Assembly: GCF_014841125.1 (NCBI RefSeq) | Contig: NZ_JACYTQ010000003.1 | Span: 434,001-498,000 of the forward strand | DNA length: 64,000 nt | Reading direction: 5' to 3' | From: Echinicola arenosa | GTDB lineage: Bacteria; Bacteroidota; Bacteroidia; Cytophagales; Cyclobacteriaceae | Part shown: in pieces, positions 26,205-35,778 of the stretch | Layout of the letters: each line of letters opens with the position of its first letter | How positions within the stretch are numbered: the stretch's first letter is position 1 | The notes under the pieces: generated by a model | The model's input: only the letters and a program-made list of their open reading frames with translations | The model's database searches: none | Told to the model about the DNA's origin: nothing | Made by a program: the position numbers and the translations under genes

Positions 26205-26960
26205 ATGCTTTTATCTATCATTTCAGAAATCAATACTACTTCATGGATTCTAAGTTTTTTGGCCGCTTTTGTGATCGGATTGTCCAAAGCCGGCATCAAA
26301 GGAATAGCGGTCATCAATGTGGTTTTTATGGCCATTGCTTTCGAGGCTAAACAATCCACTGGTATTGTCTTGCCCCTCTTGGTGGTGGCAGATGTGTTTG
26401 CAGTGATCTATTACAATCGACATACCCAATGGAAATACGTGGCCAAATTTCTTCCCTGGATGATAATAGGAATTGTGCTGGGAAGTTGGTTTGGAATGGA
26501 CCTGCCTGAGCAAGCCTTTAAAATCTGTATGGCCACTATTATCTTCCTTACCATAGGCTTTATCGTCTGGTGGGATCAAAAAAAGGTCAAAAATGTCCCC
26601 ACGCACTGGGCTTTTGCAAGCGGTGTGGGGACCTTGGCTGGCTTTACTACCATGGTCGGTAACCTGGCCGGACCCATATCCAATATTTACTTTTTAGCCA
26701 TGAGGCTGCCCAAAAACCAATTTATAGGCACCGCTGCCTGGCTTTTTATGATTATCAATGTTTTCAAATTGCCTTTTCATTTTTTTGTTTGGCATACCAT
26801 TACAAAGGAATCCCTGCTCCTGGATGCAAAATTGATCCCAGGGATTATTCTTGGCTTTGTACTAGGAATCAAACTCGTTAAAATGATCAATGAGGCCTTT
26901 TTTAGAAAAATGATCTTGGTATTGACAGCCTTGGGAGCAATCATCATCCTGTTTAAATGA
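26205..26960 (+). CDS. TauE/SafE family sulfite or anion exporter
   Basis: About 251 aa from the ATG at 26205; an upstream in-frame ATG would add residues encoded by the repeat region, so it is rejected. The protein has eight or so membrane segments and the family's two similar halves, with motifs SKAGIKGIAVINVVFMA and TTMVGNLAGPISNIYFLAMRLPK. Members export sulfite, sulfoacetate or other organosulfonates. The substrate is not decidable. It appears to be a single gene. Confidence 0.85.
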   Translation: MLLSIISEINTTSWILSFLAAFVIGLSKAGIKGIAVINVVFMAIAFEAKQSTGIVLPLLVVADVFAVIYYNRHTQWKYVAKFLPWMIIGIVLGSWFGMDLPEQAFKICMATIIFLTIGFIVWWDQKKVKNVPTHWAFASGVGTLAGFTTMVGNLAGPISNIYFLAMRLPKNQFIGTAAWLFMIINVFKLPFHFFVWHTITKESLLLDAKLIPGIILGFVLGIKLVKMINEAFFRKMILVLTALGAIIILFK

Positions 26961-27006
26961 TGTACAAAGCAAGCTCCTTTGCCTACTCTTCTACCCTGCT
27001 TTAGGA

Positions 27007-27834
27007 CTAATCAGCACCTTGAATTGTTGAACTAAAGACCTTGGCATACCTTTTACCCAGTTCCCGCTGGGCTGCTGAGCTGAAGTGCAGGTGATCTCCT
27101 TTGTGATCCAGTCCCTGGGATGAAACATAATAAAGGTCAGGGTTTTCTTTTGCCACTTCCCGAATAATTTGGTTAATGCCATCAAAATTGGTAGCCTTTT
27201 CCTCAGGTAGGACAAATCGACCTAGCTCTCCCATCACAATCGGAAGGGTGTCATTTCCTATTTCAGCCCTAAAAATCCCAAATAGTTCCAAAAGCGCTTC
27301 CTCATAGACCGGAATATCGTTCGGGTTGGCATTGCTCTCTCCTTGGTGCCATAAAATACCTTTGATCACTCCTTTTTCTTTCGCGTAGTGGACCTTTTCC
27401 TTAAAGTTGCTCAAAAGTTTAACCATTCGATGTTCACGGTCATCTATCCATTGAAAAATCGAACTTCCCCCAACAGCGCAGGGTACCATGGCTATAGTGA
27501 CGGAGTCTGGTACCACTTTGAGCATTTCCCGTGCAAAGCTCAAACCGCAATCCAGCCCACTGTTTTTAGGTTCATAAAAGTGCAATGGCTCTCTGGCTAC
27601 CATCCAGTTGTTCAATGAGTCCATGGTTATGATCCGGCTATTTTTTATCGTGTCGGGCGCTTCAACAGTCCCCCTACCAGCCATATTTGACTGCCCTGCC
27701 ATCAGAAAAACCCATGTATTTGCTTTGGATAAAGTAGGTGAATTGACTTTAGCGTGGTTAGTGGAAATGCTACTGGTCTTACATGCCACTGCTCCCAGTA
27801 AAAAAATAATAATTAAAAACAGTTGTCTTTTCAT
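27007..27834 (-). CDS. Sialate O-acetylesterase-like (SASA) lipoprotein
   Basis: This 275-aa protein starts with a lipoprotein signal (FLLGAVAC, Cys18). It has the SGNH/SASA blocks: AGQSNMAGRG (about 46-55) with the nucleophile Ser, VGGSSIFQW, and WHQGESNA. It would remove acetyl groups from carbohydrates at the cell envelope. It is on the same strand as the following FG-GAP lipoprotein gene (70 nt upstream), which suggests a small operon for a decorated polysaccharide. Confidence 0.85.
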   Translation of the reverse strand: MKRQLFLIIIFLLGAVACKTSSISTNHAKVNSPTLSKANTWVFLMAGQSNMAGRGTVEAPDTIKNSRIITMDSLNNWMVAREPLHFYEPKNSGLDCGLSFAREMLKVVPDSVTIAMVPCAVGGSSIFQWIDDREHRMVKLLSNFKEKVHYAKEKGVIKGILWHQGESNANPNDIPVYEEALLELFGIFRAEIGNDTLPIVMGELGRFVLPEEKATNFDGINQIIREVAKENPDLYYVSSQGLDHKGDHLHFSSAAQRELGKRYAKVFSSTIQGAD

Positions 27835-27903
27835 AGAGAAATCAGGTTGATGTAATTGGTGAAATATTATAGAAACCCATGTGCTAGTTAGTTATATGTT
27901 TCT

Positions 27904-29658
27904 TTAATAATGGGTATGATTTACCACTTTGTGTTTAAGGTAGGCCAAATCCTCTTTTTTATCCTTACCTGTCTGATGTTCCTTAGCACCAAAAACTCGG
28001 ATTGTTCTCCCGTCCAGTGTGATAACCTCTTCTGCTCCGTCCCCCGTAAAGTCAAACATATGGAATACAGGATCAGGAAAATACAACTCCCCTGCCCCTT
28101 GATCATTAATTAAAAATTTGAACCAGAACAATTGATCTTTACCATCCCCCTTCCAGTCTCCTTTTACAAAATCGGGATTACCATTGATGGGCTTCCAGGG
28201 CCACTTGAAAAGCAATTCCCCTTGGTTGGAAAACCAATAGAGTTGGCTCCATAGGTATTGCTCCCCAGCTTGGCGGTTCCCATAGGTCCGAGCTCCAACC
28301 ACTACTTGTGGTTCATTCCTATTTTTTAGAAAATTTCCCACTTCTATCTGCTGGGAATGTTCCGCGATATTTTGCCAGATAATTTCACCTGTCATGGCCT
28401 CATACATAAAGACACCAGTTTCACTGTTGGCAGTAACAATATCTCTTTTCCCATCTCCATTGATATCAGCGAATTTGTAGTTGTCAGCATGGTCGTGATT
28501 GTCATCCAGAAGGTCAAACCGGTTCCAAATTTCCTTTCCATCAGCATCCAGTAAAAGTGAGCCCACCAATACCTCATCGACTCCATCATCGTCAAGATCG
28601 ACCGGGTATACGTAGTGGCCAAGGTTGTCCTTTTTCCTGTTTTCTGTATGGTTCCACAGATGTGTAAGGTCGCTGGCATAAGCATCCACGCTGATGGTGC
28701 CTCCCATATCAGTGAAAGCCACAATTTCATTGGGACTGCCTGAGGTAAGTTTTCCGATAGCCAGGCGAAAGTTATTGTAAACATGCGGCAAAGCTTTGGT
28801 CGGCCATGCTGTCTGCCTGATTACTTCCCCTGTTTGACCATCAGCTATGACCAACCATTCTTGCTCACCAGACATCCGCCAGTGGACAATCTCAGCCTTT
28901 CCATCCTGGTCAAAATCCCAAAGCACACCCGGAGCCTCAAATTCAGAGCGTTCACGTCGGTAAACCTCAGGTGACTCCCAAGACCATAGTTCCGTCCCGC
29001 TATTGTCAAATGCATGCGCCGAATAGTCTCTTGTAAATACCACAAAGTCTGTTAAATCATCGCCATTTAAATCTCCAAATTTCACGGCATTGGAGGCGGG
29101 AATCTGATATTCCTGAAGGAGTTCTACTTCCTCATTTAGTTCATGCTGTTTGATGTACTCTTCATCCAAATTGGAAGACTTGGTGAAGGCCAATACATCA
29201 AATGCCGCCCCTCTGTTAATCCGAGTGATTTTGACCACATTTTCCCCAGCCTTTAGCTCAATGCTACCTCCAGGCTTCCAAGTCATCAGCGAATCATTGC
29301 CGAAAATAGTTTCAGTGACCTGATCATTGACGGCCACTTTAAATGAGCTGTTCGGACTACCCTTACTTCTTACAAAAAGCTGGTATTCACCATCAGCCGA
29401 AACGGTAACATGGGTCATAAGATTGCTCAGTGATTTCAACACAATCGCCGTGTTATTGAATATCCATGCTTCTCTCAAAGACCAAGAACTGGCCAAGATA
29501 TCCCCTTTGGGAAGTTCATAAACAAAATCAGAAGCCGGAACGATAATGGTCTCTGGAACTGAACCATGGTCGGATGACTGCATTTGATCCTGTGAACCGT
29601 CTTTACATTGAGTAAATAAAATAACCGTGATTAGGAATAAGTAGAATAGCTTGGTCAT
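27904..29658 (-). CDS. FG-GAP beta-propeller lipoprotein
   Basis: This 584-aa lipoprotein (Cys18 in LFTQCKDG) has an N-terminal carbohydrate-binding-like beta-sandwich (about 35-160). This is followed by repeats with calcium-binding FG-GAP/VCBS loops (DLNGDDLTDFVVF, DFDQDGKAEIVHW, DLDDDGVDEVLVG, DINGDGKRDIVTA). The architecture resembles beta-propeller rhamnogalacturonan-lyase-like proteins, though I cannot identify catalytic residues. It lies directly upstream of the SASA esterase gene on the same strand. Confidence 0.75.
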   Translation of the reverse strand: MTKLFYLFLITVILFTQCKDGSQDQMQSSDHGSVPETIIVPASDFVYELPKGDILASSWSLREAWIFNNTAIVLKSLSNLMTHVTVSADGEYQLFVRSKGSPNSSFKVAVNDQVTETIFGNDSLMTWKPGGSIELKAGENVVKITRINRGAAFDVLAFTKSSNLDEEYIKQHELNEEVELLQEYQIPASNAVKFGDLNGDDLTDFVVFTRDYSAHAFDNSGTELWSWESPEVYRRERSEFEAPGVLWDFDQDGKAEIVHWRMSGEQEWLVIADGQTGEVIRQTAWPTKALPHVYNNFRLAIGKLTSGSPNEIVAFTDMGGTISVDAYASDLTHLWNHTENRKKDNLGHYVYPVDLDDDGVDEVLVGSLLLDADGKEIWNRFDLLDDNHDHADNYKFADINGDGKRDIVTANSETGVFMYEAMTGEIIWQNIAEHSQQIEVGNFLKNRNEPQVVVGARTYGNRQAGEQYLWSQLYWFSNQGELLFKWPWKPINGNPDFVKGDWKGDGKDQLFWFKFLINDQGAGELYFPDPVFHMFDFTGDGAEEVITLDGRTIRVFGAKEHQTGKDKKEDLAYLKHKVVNHTHY

Positions 29659-29997
29659 GAGGGTTCTTAAATGGCTCGAGAAAGAAAATATAAAATTAGC
29701 AGGATTCCATATCCATGTATCCTGTTAATCGCAAAGGTACCTGTAAGGATTAAAACACTACCTGAGCTGAATCTAAATTAAACTAAACCAAGCTATTTTG
29801 AAATTAAAATTGAATTAATTAAACCATTCGTGTAGCTGAAACCAAGTAGGATTCGTGCGACTGTGAGATATGTTGAAATAGTGAATTCGAAACACAGGAA
29901 TTTAAAAAAAATCGTTTCAGACTGTAACTCAATTCACCTTACAAAAAAAGGAGACGTTTTCGCCTCCTTTACCACTTGTTAAATTATTTTCTAAATA
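29659..29997. other. Spacer with terminator
   Basis: It contains the upstream region of the FG-GAP gene and, at 29947-29970, an intrinsic terminator for a decayed gene at 29998-30141. Nothing else is supported. Confidence 0.5.
29943..29970 (-). terminator. Terminator of the decayed TIM-barrel gene
   Basis: AAAGGAGACG and CGCCTCCTTT form a stem with one mismatch and a TTTT loop. On the - strand it ends in a T-run. It lies 28 nt after the stop of the gene remnant at 29998. Confidence 0.7.
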
Positions 29998-30141
29998 CTA
30001 AGACAAGGCTTCTTTTAGAGCTTTGGCGGCAGCGGCAGGATCTTCTGCGCCATAAATGGCAGCTCCGGCCACGGCAACTACGGCTCCTGAATGCTTGACT
30101 CCCTCAATGCTGTTTAGGTTGACACCCCCTACAATGGAGCT
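29998..30141 (-). pseudogene. C-terminal remnant of a phosphate-binding TIM-barrel enzyme
   Basis: The - strand encodes about 47 codons ending in TAG: SIVGGVNLNSIEGVKHSG then AVVAVAGAAIYGAEDPAAAA. This is the phosphate-binding end of a TIM barrel as in hexulose-phosphate synthase/HUMPS, ribulose-phosphate epimerase or thiamine-phosphate synthase. No start or N-terminal barrel is present. The upstream edge adjoins an REP-like palindrome (30164-30180), so the rest was probably deleted. The natural terminator still follows. Confidence 0.65.
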
Positions 30142-30163
30142 TAAAAATGAAAAACCTAAAAGT

Positions 30164-30180
30164 CCCCGTTGGAAACGGGG
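30164..30180. repeat. REP-like palindrome CCCCGTTGGAAACGGGG
   Basis: A perfect 7-bp stem (CCCCGTT/AACGGGG) with the same CGTTGGAAACG core as the array at 25909-26103. It marks the broken edge of the TIM-barrel remnant. Confidence 0.7.
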
Positions 30181-30210
30181 AATGGAATATCTTTGACATT
30201 ATGATGTCTC

Positions 30211-31623
30211 CTATTGCTCAAGATAGGCCTTTATCCCGGTGGTATCCACGTTCCCCTGAATAGACCAGGCAAAGTCCAATAATAATTGTCCTTCAAAAAG
30301 TGAATCTGATCGGCTGATATAGGCATTGCCCACATAGGGTGTTTTGGAATTGGACGAGGTAGACAGTCCTTCTGGATTAATTGTGGCCATTCTATGACAA
30401 CTCATACAGTTGGTCCTTACCCCTGCATAGGTGTCAATTTTCCCCTCTTCTGTATCGACAAAGCTGATGGCATCATCAAATACTTTTGGTCCAAAACCTG
30501 CCTCAAGGTATGGGTTAAAGGCATAATTGGGACTGCCTGTGATATTTTCTCCCTCATAGGGTTCATTAGGGTTCACCATATAATAAGCCACTGCCATGGC
30601 ATAATGACGTGCTGCTCCTTTCAGTTCATCTGGTCTGCTGTCCGCTATGGCTTTTGAGCTGGGTGCAGCGGGATTGTCCGGATCAGCTGTCCACCAGAAA
30701 GTTTGCCAGGTCCAATTGGTGATCTCCCTTGAGGTCACATGCATCCCCACTAAAATAGCTACATCTCCCGGTTTGGCATTGAACTGGTTCCCAGTATTCT
30801 CCGAAAACTCTTGATTAAGAAAATAAGCATCTTCATCATTAAGCTTGAAATGGATAAAATCATCTAAGGAGAAGGTATTATTGGTGCCATCACCCTGACC
30901 ACTCACATCTACTGTAACATAATTGTTCCATTCTTTTTCGGGAAAGGCAGCCAGTGAATCTATGGTACCTGGCCAAGTGGCGATATCAAACTGGGTTTGA
31001 CCTCCAGAGGTGGGCAACAACTTAAATACAGGCTTGATCGTAATCGCATTTGTAGGAAAAAAAGGAATTTCCTCCCTGTTTTGATTTTTAGCCATGTCAT
31101 ATAAAGTGGTGGCCATAAAAATCTTATTTTGGATGGCATAATCAGAGGCTCCCGGACTGTAGGAAACTGACTCAAAGATGCTGTCATTCACTGTTTTTTG
31201 TTTGGAAGCAAAATGGGTGAACTGATTTGGAACTTTTAAGTTGGCCCGATTGGATCTTTGGATCGGCTGGTTCTTGATAGAATCAATCATTTCTTCCGGA
31301 GTCATCCAAGTCTCAAAAACACGCAAATTTCTGGGATCTCCAGGGATCTTTTGAGATGTCAAAGAAGTAAGGCCCGTCCAGATACCCCATCCATGCAAAT
31401 AGATGTTACTGGTATCCATTTCGTGAATCCATTGATTTAGAATGGTAGAGTCCTCTGGGAAATTAAAGCCCGGGATATCCATTGCTGGAAAATCGGCTGG
31501 CTTGACTTTGTCATAGGTAAAATGCCTCAAACCATTGGCTGAAGTATCCTCTTTCGCCTCCTTGCAAGAGAAAAGGATTAACAACAGCACAGCAAATAAT
31601 TGGTAATTGAATTTGTGGTTCAT
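30211..31623 (-). CDS. CxxCH-containing (cytochrome c-like) lipoprotein
   Basis: This 470-aa protein has a lipoprotein signal (LLLILFSC, Cys20), so it is probably exported and membrane-anchored. One CMSCH haem-attachment motif lies near residues 406-410. The rest is a long region rich in aromatic residues (WTWQTFWWTADPDNPA) without a domain I recognise. A periplasmic oxidoreductase or electron-transfer role is inferred from the single haem motif. It is on the same strand as the catalase-like operon but separated from it by about 410 nt. Confidence 0.65.
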   Translation of the reverse strand: MNHKFNYQLFAVLLLILFSCKEAKEDTSANGLRHFTYDKVKPADFPAMDIPGFNFPEDSTILNQWIHEMDTSNIYLHGWGIWTGLTSLTSQKIPGDPRNLRVFETWMTPEEMIDSIKNQPIQRSNRANLKVPNQFTHFASKQKTVNDSIFESVSYSPGASDYAIQNKIFMATTLYDMAKNQNREEIPFFPTNAITIKPVFKLLPTSGGQTQFDIATWPGTIDSLAAFPEKEWNNYVTVDVSGQGDGTNNTFSLDDFIHFKLNDEDAYFLNQEFSENTGNQFNAKPGDVAILVGMHVTSREITNWTWQTFWWTADPDNPAAPSSKAIADSRPDELKGAARHYAMAVAYYMVNPNEPYEGENITGSPNYAFNPYLEAGFGPKVFDDAISFVDTEEGKIDTYAGVRTNCMSCHRMATINPEGLSTSSNSKTPYVGNAYISRSDSLFEGQLLLDFAWSIQGNVDTTGIKAYLEQ

Positions 31624-32033
31624 AATCGTTGTATTTGGTGAAAAAAAATTGTGTTAACTCGTTAGATTTATCTTTACATTCTATCCCTTAAGAATGCCGG
31701 AAAAGAATAGATATGATACGCGTACCTAAAAATGTACCCTCATTCAGACTAATAATTTGTACCTGAATCAAATCTATATTGATTGGCACAAATGGATTTT
31801 CAAACTATCCAAAAACTATAAGCTCTTAGATAAAAATATTTGAGCACACCAATCTGTCAATCAACAAGTTTAAGGTACAACGGTTCAACAATAATGATAA
31901 AGCTAGTTATTTTGCAGCATATTTTTATTAAGCCAATAGATTTTTATTACCTAAATCCGGAATTTTATTCACGAAAACAGTTAGTTTATCTTTATCTATA
32001 ACAACTAAGCATTTCCGATCGAGACTTTCCAAA
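31624..32033. other. Gene-free spacer
   Basis: About 410 bp between the catalase-like stop and the CxxCH lipoprotein start. An open frame overlapping the catalase-like 3' end is a shadow. I see no clear terminator, promoter or repeat. Confidence 0.5.
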
Positions 32034-33008
32034 TCAAGGTTCCACCCCATTTCTTTGCTTTCTAAAATCAGCCAAGATACCATAGACTGCCTTACGAGCC
32101 CTATTGATACCTCCAAGGGGCCGGTGGCTTTTGAGGGCATGCCAAGGGTTGAACTGGAGGTTTTCACCCAAGGTGATCCTTTCCTGTGAACTGAATTCCT
32201 GTTTGGGGATACAAATTGTGGCCACGGTATGAAATGTTGTCTTCCATTGTCGTGAAGTGTCTTCAATGGGTTCAGAAGCCGGGTCTTCTTGAAACTGCAC
32301 CATAAAGTCAAAATAGGCATCTTCCATGGCCAAATCCTCCATCAAACGTTGCTGCAAAAAAAAGTCAGTGGCATTCTGAGGCTTACCGGAGGTCTTGGAC
32401 TTGTGCGGTTTGACTGCACATTTTACAGCAGCCCCTTCTCCAAATAGCATAGGGGCACCAGAGAAATACATTTGTTCCAAGACATTGTAAAATCGCTTCC
32501 GATATTTCAGCGTCAATGTGATCCTTCGCCAGTTACTTGGATCCAATACATAAAAAATCGTATGTGGTAAGCCATAAATCAGCATTTTCATGGCCCTGCG
32601 GTAGTTGGCGACATGTCCAGGGGATAATACAGGACTGGTGGTCATCAAGAAATCCTGTACCATTTCAGCATTGGGTTCAATGAAGTCTCCATCCACGCCC
32701 ATTACTTTGATGGCCATTCCCAATCCTGATGGTTTCTTGTCTGAAGCTTCCTTGGGAGGTGCACTGGAAAATCTCACCCAAGCATCATAGGTATTGGGCT
32801 TACTGAACAGTCCTTTCTTCAAGTGACTGGGCAAATCTTCCTTGACTTCAAAAGTGGCTTTGAGACAGCCATGCATTTTGGGATGAAAATGCCGCTTGGT
32901 TTTGCCTGGAGCATAAGTCCGCTCAAGAAAACCCTGCATGTCCTGAACAATCTCATCAATATGCACATCTTCATGGAGAGGTATTTCTTCTTTTCCTAAC
33001 TCTTTCAT
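32034..33008 (-). CDS. Catalase-like haem protein
   Basis: This 324-aa protein is related to the catalase superfamily but shorter than true catalases. KMHGCLKATFEV (around residue 50) matches the distal-histidine strand. NAEMVQDFLMT is the usual conserved Asn/Asp region, and FNPWHALKSHRPLGGINRARKAVY is the C-terminal proximal region. Such proteins often act as peroxygenase or allene-oxide-synthase-like enzymes rather than as catalases. It overlaps the DyP gene by 4 nt (ATGA), so the two are translationally coupled. Confidence 0.75.
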   Translation of the reverse strand: MKELGKEEIPLHEDVHIDEIVQDMQGFLERTYAPGKTKRHFHPKMHGCLKATFEVKEDLPSHLKKGLFSKPNTYDAWVRFSSAPPKEASDKKPSGLGMAIKVMGVDGDFIEPNAEMVQDFLMTTSPVLSPGHVANYRRAMKMLIYGLPHTIFYVLDPSNWRRITLTLKYRKRFYNVLEQMYFSGAPMLFGEGAAVKCAVKPHKSKTSGKPQNATDFFLQQRLMEDLAMEDAYFDFMVQFQEDPASEPIEDTSRQWKTTFHTVATICIPKQEFSSQERITLGENLQFNPWHALKSHRPLGGINRARKAVYGILADFRKQRNGVEP

Positions 33009-34465
33009 GGCCTGGACAGGTAGGTTAAGGCCTTGATACCCGGAAAAAAGAAATAAGCTCCACCTTTAACAGCAGTAAACTGGGGCATATTTTTATAACG
33101 CTTTCTTACTGGTTCCTCAGGAACTGTAAATGTATCGGTTACATGGCCGTCCTTTTGATAATGGGTACCTATCAGCGGATCGGAATCTTCATATAGCCCT
33201 CCGAATTTATGGAACTTGACCCAGGCATTTTGGATAAATTCAAACTGTCTGATCAAATCTCCCACAAAACAGATAAAATGCAGGCCCCTCTCCTTTCCAT
33301 CATCTTCTGCATTCATCAAATCATCGGTTTTCATACTTTCGGCAAGCGGAGTTCCGTAGGTTCTTCCCCTTCTCAATATCCGATGTTTGAGCACCATTTC
33401 CTTGGATTCTAAATCGGTCTTTTCTGTTAATAAGGAATCCCTAGGATTGGTCCGTCTTATATGTGCACCGATGGGGCATTTAAGTCCATTGAAATCCTCT
33501 TTCCAGTAATTGAAGTCATTGTGGTTGGCATATTGTACATCATCTGCATGAGGAGCCTTCACCAATGGCGCACCGCTGGGCCACCTGCCCACCATTTTAC
33601 TGGCTAGTTTCACTGCTTCCTTTTGAGTGTGACTTGCCGCTGGGGCCTGCTCTTTCATGTATTTCCAAAAGCAATAAACATCTTGACTTAATTGCCTGAA
33701 AACCAAATAACTTCCATTCATTCCAAAATCCTTTACTTTAAGGTTATTGGGATAACTGGGAAGTAAGTCATCAGCATCACTTTCAGTTTCCATAATCGGA
33801 CTATCAGGGTACTGGCCATACCAGTTTTTATAGCCCAAAACGAACTCACCCGGTGGCAGAATATCTTCATTTTCACCAGGCTGCTTATTGCTGAATCCCC
33901 CCACATAGGGTTGGGAAACACCATCCCTAAAACCAAAATGTTCTTTAAGGTCGGGCAAAGTATCTGTGGCCAGCATCCTTACTTCTTCAATATGATGATG
34001 GCCAAATAAAGTATGGTGTTGTGATTGAACTGCTTCCAAGGTGCTTTTGTCCTTGGTATAGAGCATAAGAAGTGCATGCACAGGTGGATTGTTGGGCCCA
34101 CCCCATTCCCAAAGTTCAGGTGCATTGGCATGCTCATCTCCGAGTACAAAACTACGGTGCTTTTCCGTCATGCCTTCCTTAAACTGTCGCAAAAAGGATT
34201 GCAATGTTATTTCTGGCAGCGAAAGATATTTTAATCCATCATAAGTAAAGGCGAGATGTACTGCCATGTCATCGGGAGAAGTGGACGCCTTTGTTACCTG
34301 TGTTATACTCTCATGGAGATAGGACTTTGCATCCTTTAGATCATTAAAGCGAAGGAGGTGATATGAGGCATAGGGAAGCTTGGAGTAGCCTCTAACCAAA
34401 AGTCCTTGAATATCTTCCTTTTCCAATGTAGTATTTGAATCCCATTTCATAGTCTGAGCAGCCAT
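33005..34465 (-). CDS. Dye-decolorizing (DyP-type) peroxidase
   Basis: This 486-aa protein has the DyP motifs: GFRDGVSQP near residue 178 (distal Asp) and CPIGAHIRRTNPRDS near residue 330 (proximal His and the following Arg). It has no signal peptide, so it is cytoplasmic or encapsulated. Substrate size and type are unknown. The first codons overlap the membrane-protein gene upstream by 19 nt, and the 3' end overlaps the catalase-like gene, giving a tight three-gene operon of two haem enzymes and a membrane protein. Confidence 0.85.
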   Translation of the reverse strand: MAAQTMKWDSNTTLEKEDIQGLLVRGYSKLPYASYHLLRFNDLKDAKSYLHESITQVTKASTSPDDMAVHLAFTYDGLKYLSLPEITLQSFLRQFKEGMTEKHRSFVLGDEHANAPELWEWGGPNNPPVHALLMLYTKDKSTLEAVQSQHHTLFGHHHIEEVRMLATDTLPDLKEHFGFRDGVSQPYVGGFSNKQPGENEDILPPGEFVLGYKNWYGQYPDSPIMETESDADDLLPSYPNNLKVKDFGMNGSYLVFRQLSQDVYCFWKYMKEQAPAASHTQKEAVKLASKMVGRWPSGAPLVKAPHADDVQYANHNDFNYWKEDFNGLKCPIGAHIRRTNPRDSLLTEKTDLESKEMVLKHRILRRGRTYGTPLAESMKTDDLMNAEDDGKERGLHFICFVGDLIRQFEFIQNAWVKFHKFGGLYEDSDPLIGTHYQKDGHVTDTFTVPEEPVRKRYKNMPQFTAVKGGAYFFFPGIKALTYLSRP

Positions 34466-35778
34466 TGTTTAATTTCTTTTTCGTCCAAATTGCCAAACAA
34501 TCCTTTATGAATGGCTTTATTGTTTTCTAGATTCAAAACGCTAAGTTCGGGAAAGGTGCTGTACCAAAAGCCAGTGATTTTCTGATGGGTCCTTACTCCG
34601 GTGATATAGCCTTTACGGTCCTTTCCTCCGCCTCCAACAGCCCACTTGGTGGCTGGAAAACCCGATGCATGACCAAAAATCAGGTTAAGGTTTCTGGTTC
34701 TTTTGGTAGAATCCACAAAGTCATGGGCATAGCCTTCCGAGGTATTGTCATAATAGGCAATAAAGACCAAGCGCCTCCCTCCGTCAGTCTGAAGCCATCT
34801 GGCAGTGTGAACGGTAGGAATATAAGAAAAGGCCCTGACTATCGGGACAATGCGCAAAGTGAAAGCCAGAAAAAACCTGCGGATAAAGCCCCTTTTTAAT
34901 GGTGAAATCACACTCATTTCATTCTTGACAGGGTGGATTTCTCTTGATGTAATGTCATAGATCCTTTCGTCCGAAACTTCCTCCAAAGGTTCATAGGGTA
35001 TATTTTCATCCATTCTCAACAGTACCAATAAAATTCCTATTAGTCCAATGAAAGCGCAGAAGATGATCAATCCAACCAGCATCAAGGGATGGTGAAAAAA
35101 CGGATAAAGAATACCCAAAACCAATGAGCCACCCAAAATAAACAACCAAAAGATCAAAGCTCCATATAGGTTTAAAAAATCCCCAAATGATCTTTTATAA
35201 GGTTTTAGTGCCCATGAAAGGTCCGGAATGGTCCGAACATGATCTTGGATTCTTTTTCTTACCTGACCAGGAGTCAACCCTTCCAACCCCGCTCTAAAAA
35301 CATCAGAATCCAAGTATTCCTGAATAGCATAGCGAAGTTGGTTTTGCTTATAGACTAGGTCTTTGGTCACATACTGAAAGCCCGTATAAAAGGTGTTTTT
35401 AATGGACGATTTCCTTAAGAAGTTTAGCATATTTTCCACACTTGGCTTTTCGGAATAGTGGTACTCCTCACAATGCTTATAAACCTCATGCAGACCAGAT
35501 AGCCCCACCTCTGCCAACTCCCTAAGGTGTTCTCTTTTGGAACCCGTATAGCTGGTCATAAGCAATAAACGGGCAGGTAAGGTTCTGCCATTGGGTGCAA
35601 CTTCTTTAGGAATGATTACCCAAGTGATAAAATGGGTAGTTTCCAGTTTTTTAGGGGAAAAGGATGGGTGGGCATACTTAAAGTCATCTTGAAGTGCCTC
35701 TAGAACATCCTTCAGCGCATCCATCCCTTCTTGCCGAATTCGGTTGGAAGCTGTAAATCCATCATGAATAGTGCCCAT
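34447..35778 (-). CDS. Uncharacterised membrane protein in peroxidase operon
   Basis: This 443-aa protein has a soluble N-terminal region (about 200 aa), two membrane segments (about residues 205-260; LYGALIFWLFILGGSLVLGI and LMLVGLIIFCAFIGLIGILL) and a C-terminal soluble domain with FIAYYDNTSEGYAHDFVDST and FGHASGFPATKW. I do not recognise a family. It is the first gene of an operon with DyP peroxidase and the catalase-like protein (19-nt overlap), so it may tether them to the membrane or supply a lipid substrate. This role is inferred from context only. Confidence 0.55.
   Translation of the reverse strand: MGTIHDGFTASNRIRQEGMDALKDVLEALQDDFKYAHPSFSPKKLETTHFITWVIIPKEVAPNGRTLPARLLLMTSYTGSKREHLRELAEVGLSGLHEVYKHCEEYHYSEKPSVENMLNFLRKSSIKNTFYTGFQYVTKDLVYKQNQLRYAIQEYLDSDVFRAGLEGLTPGQVRKRIQDHVRTIPDLSWALKPYKRSFGDFLNLYGALIFWLFILGGSLVLGILYPFFHHPLMLVGLIIFCAFIGLIGILLVLLRMDENIPYEPLEEVSDERIYDITSREIHPVKNEMSVISPLKRGFIRRFFLAFTLRIVPIVRAFSYIPTVHTARWLQTDGGRRLVFIAYYDNTSEGYAHDFVDSTKRTRNLNLIFGHASGFPATKWAVGGGGKDRKGYITGVRTHQKITGFWYSTFPELSVLNLENNKAIHKGLFGNLDEKEIKQWLLRL

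Noticed and set aside
31928..32320. Open frame on the - strand overlapping the catalase-like gene
   Set aside because: It is an alternative frame of the 3' end of a gene with clear family motifs.
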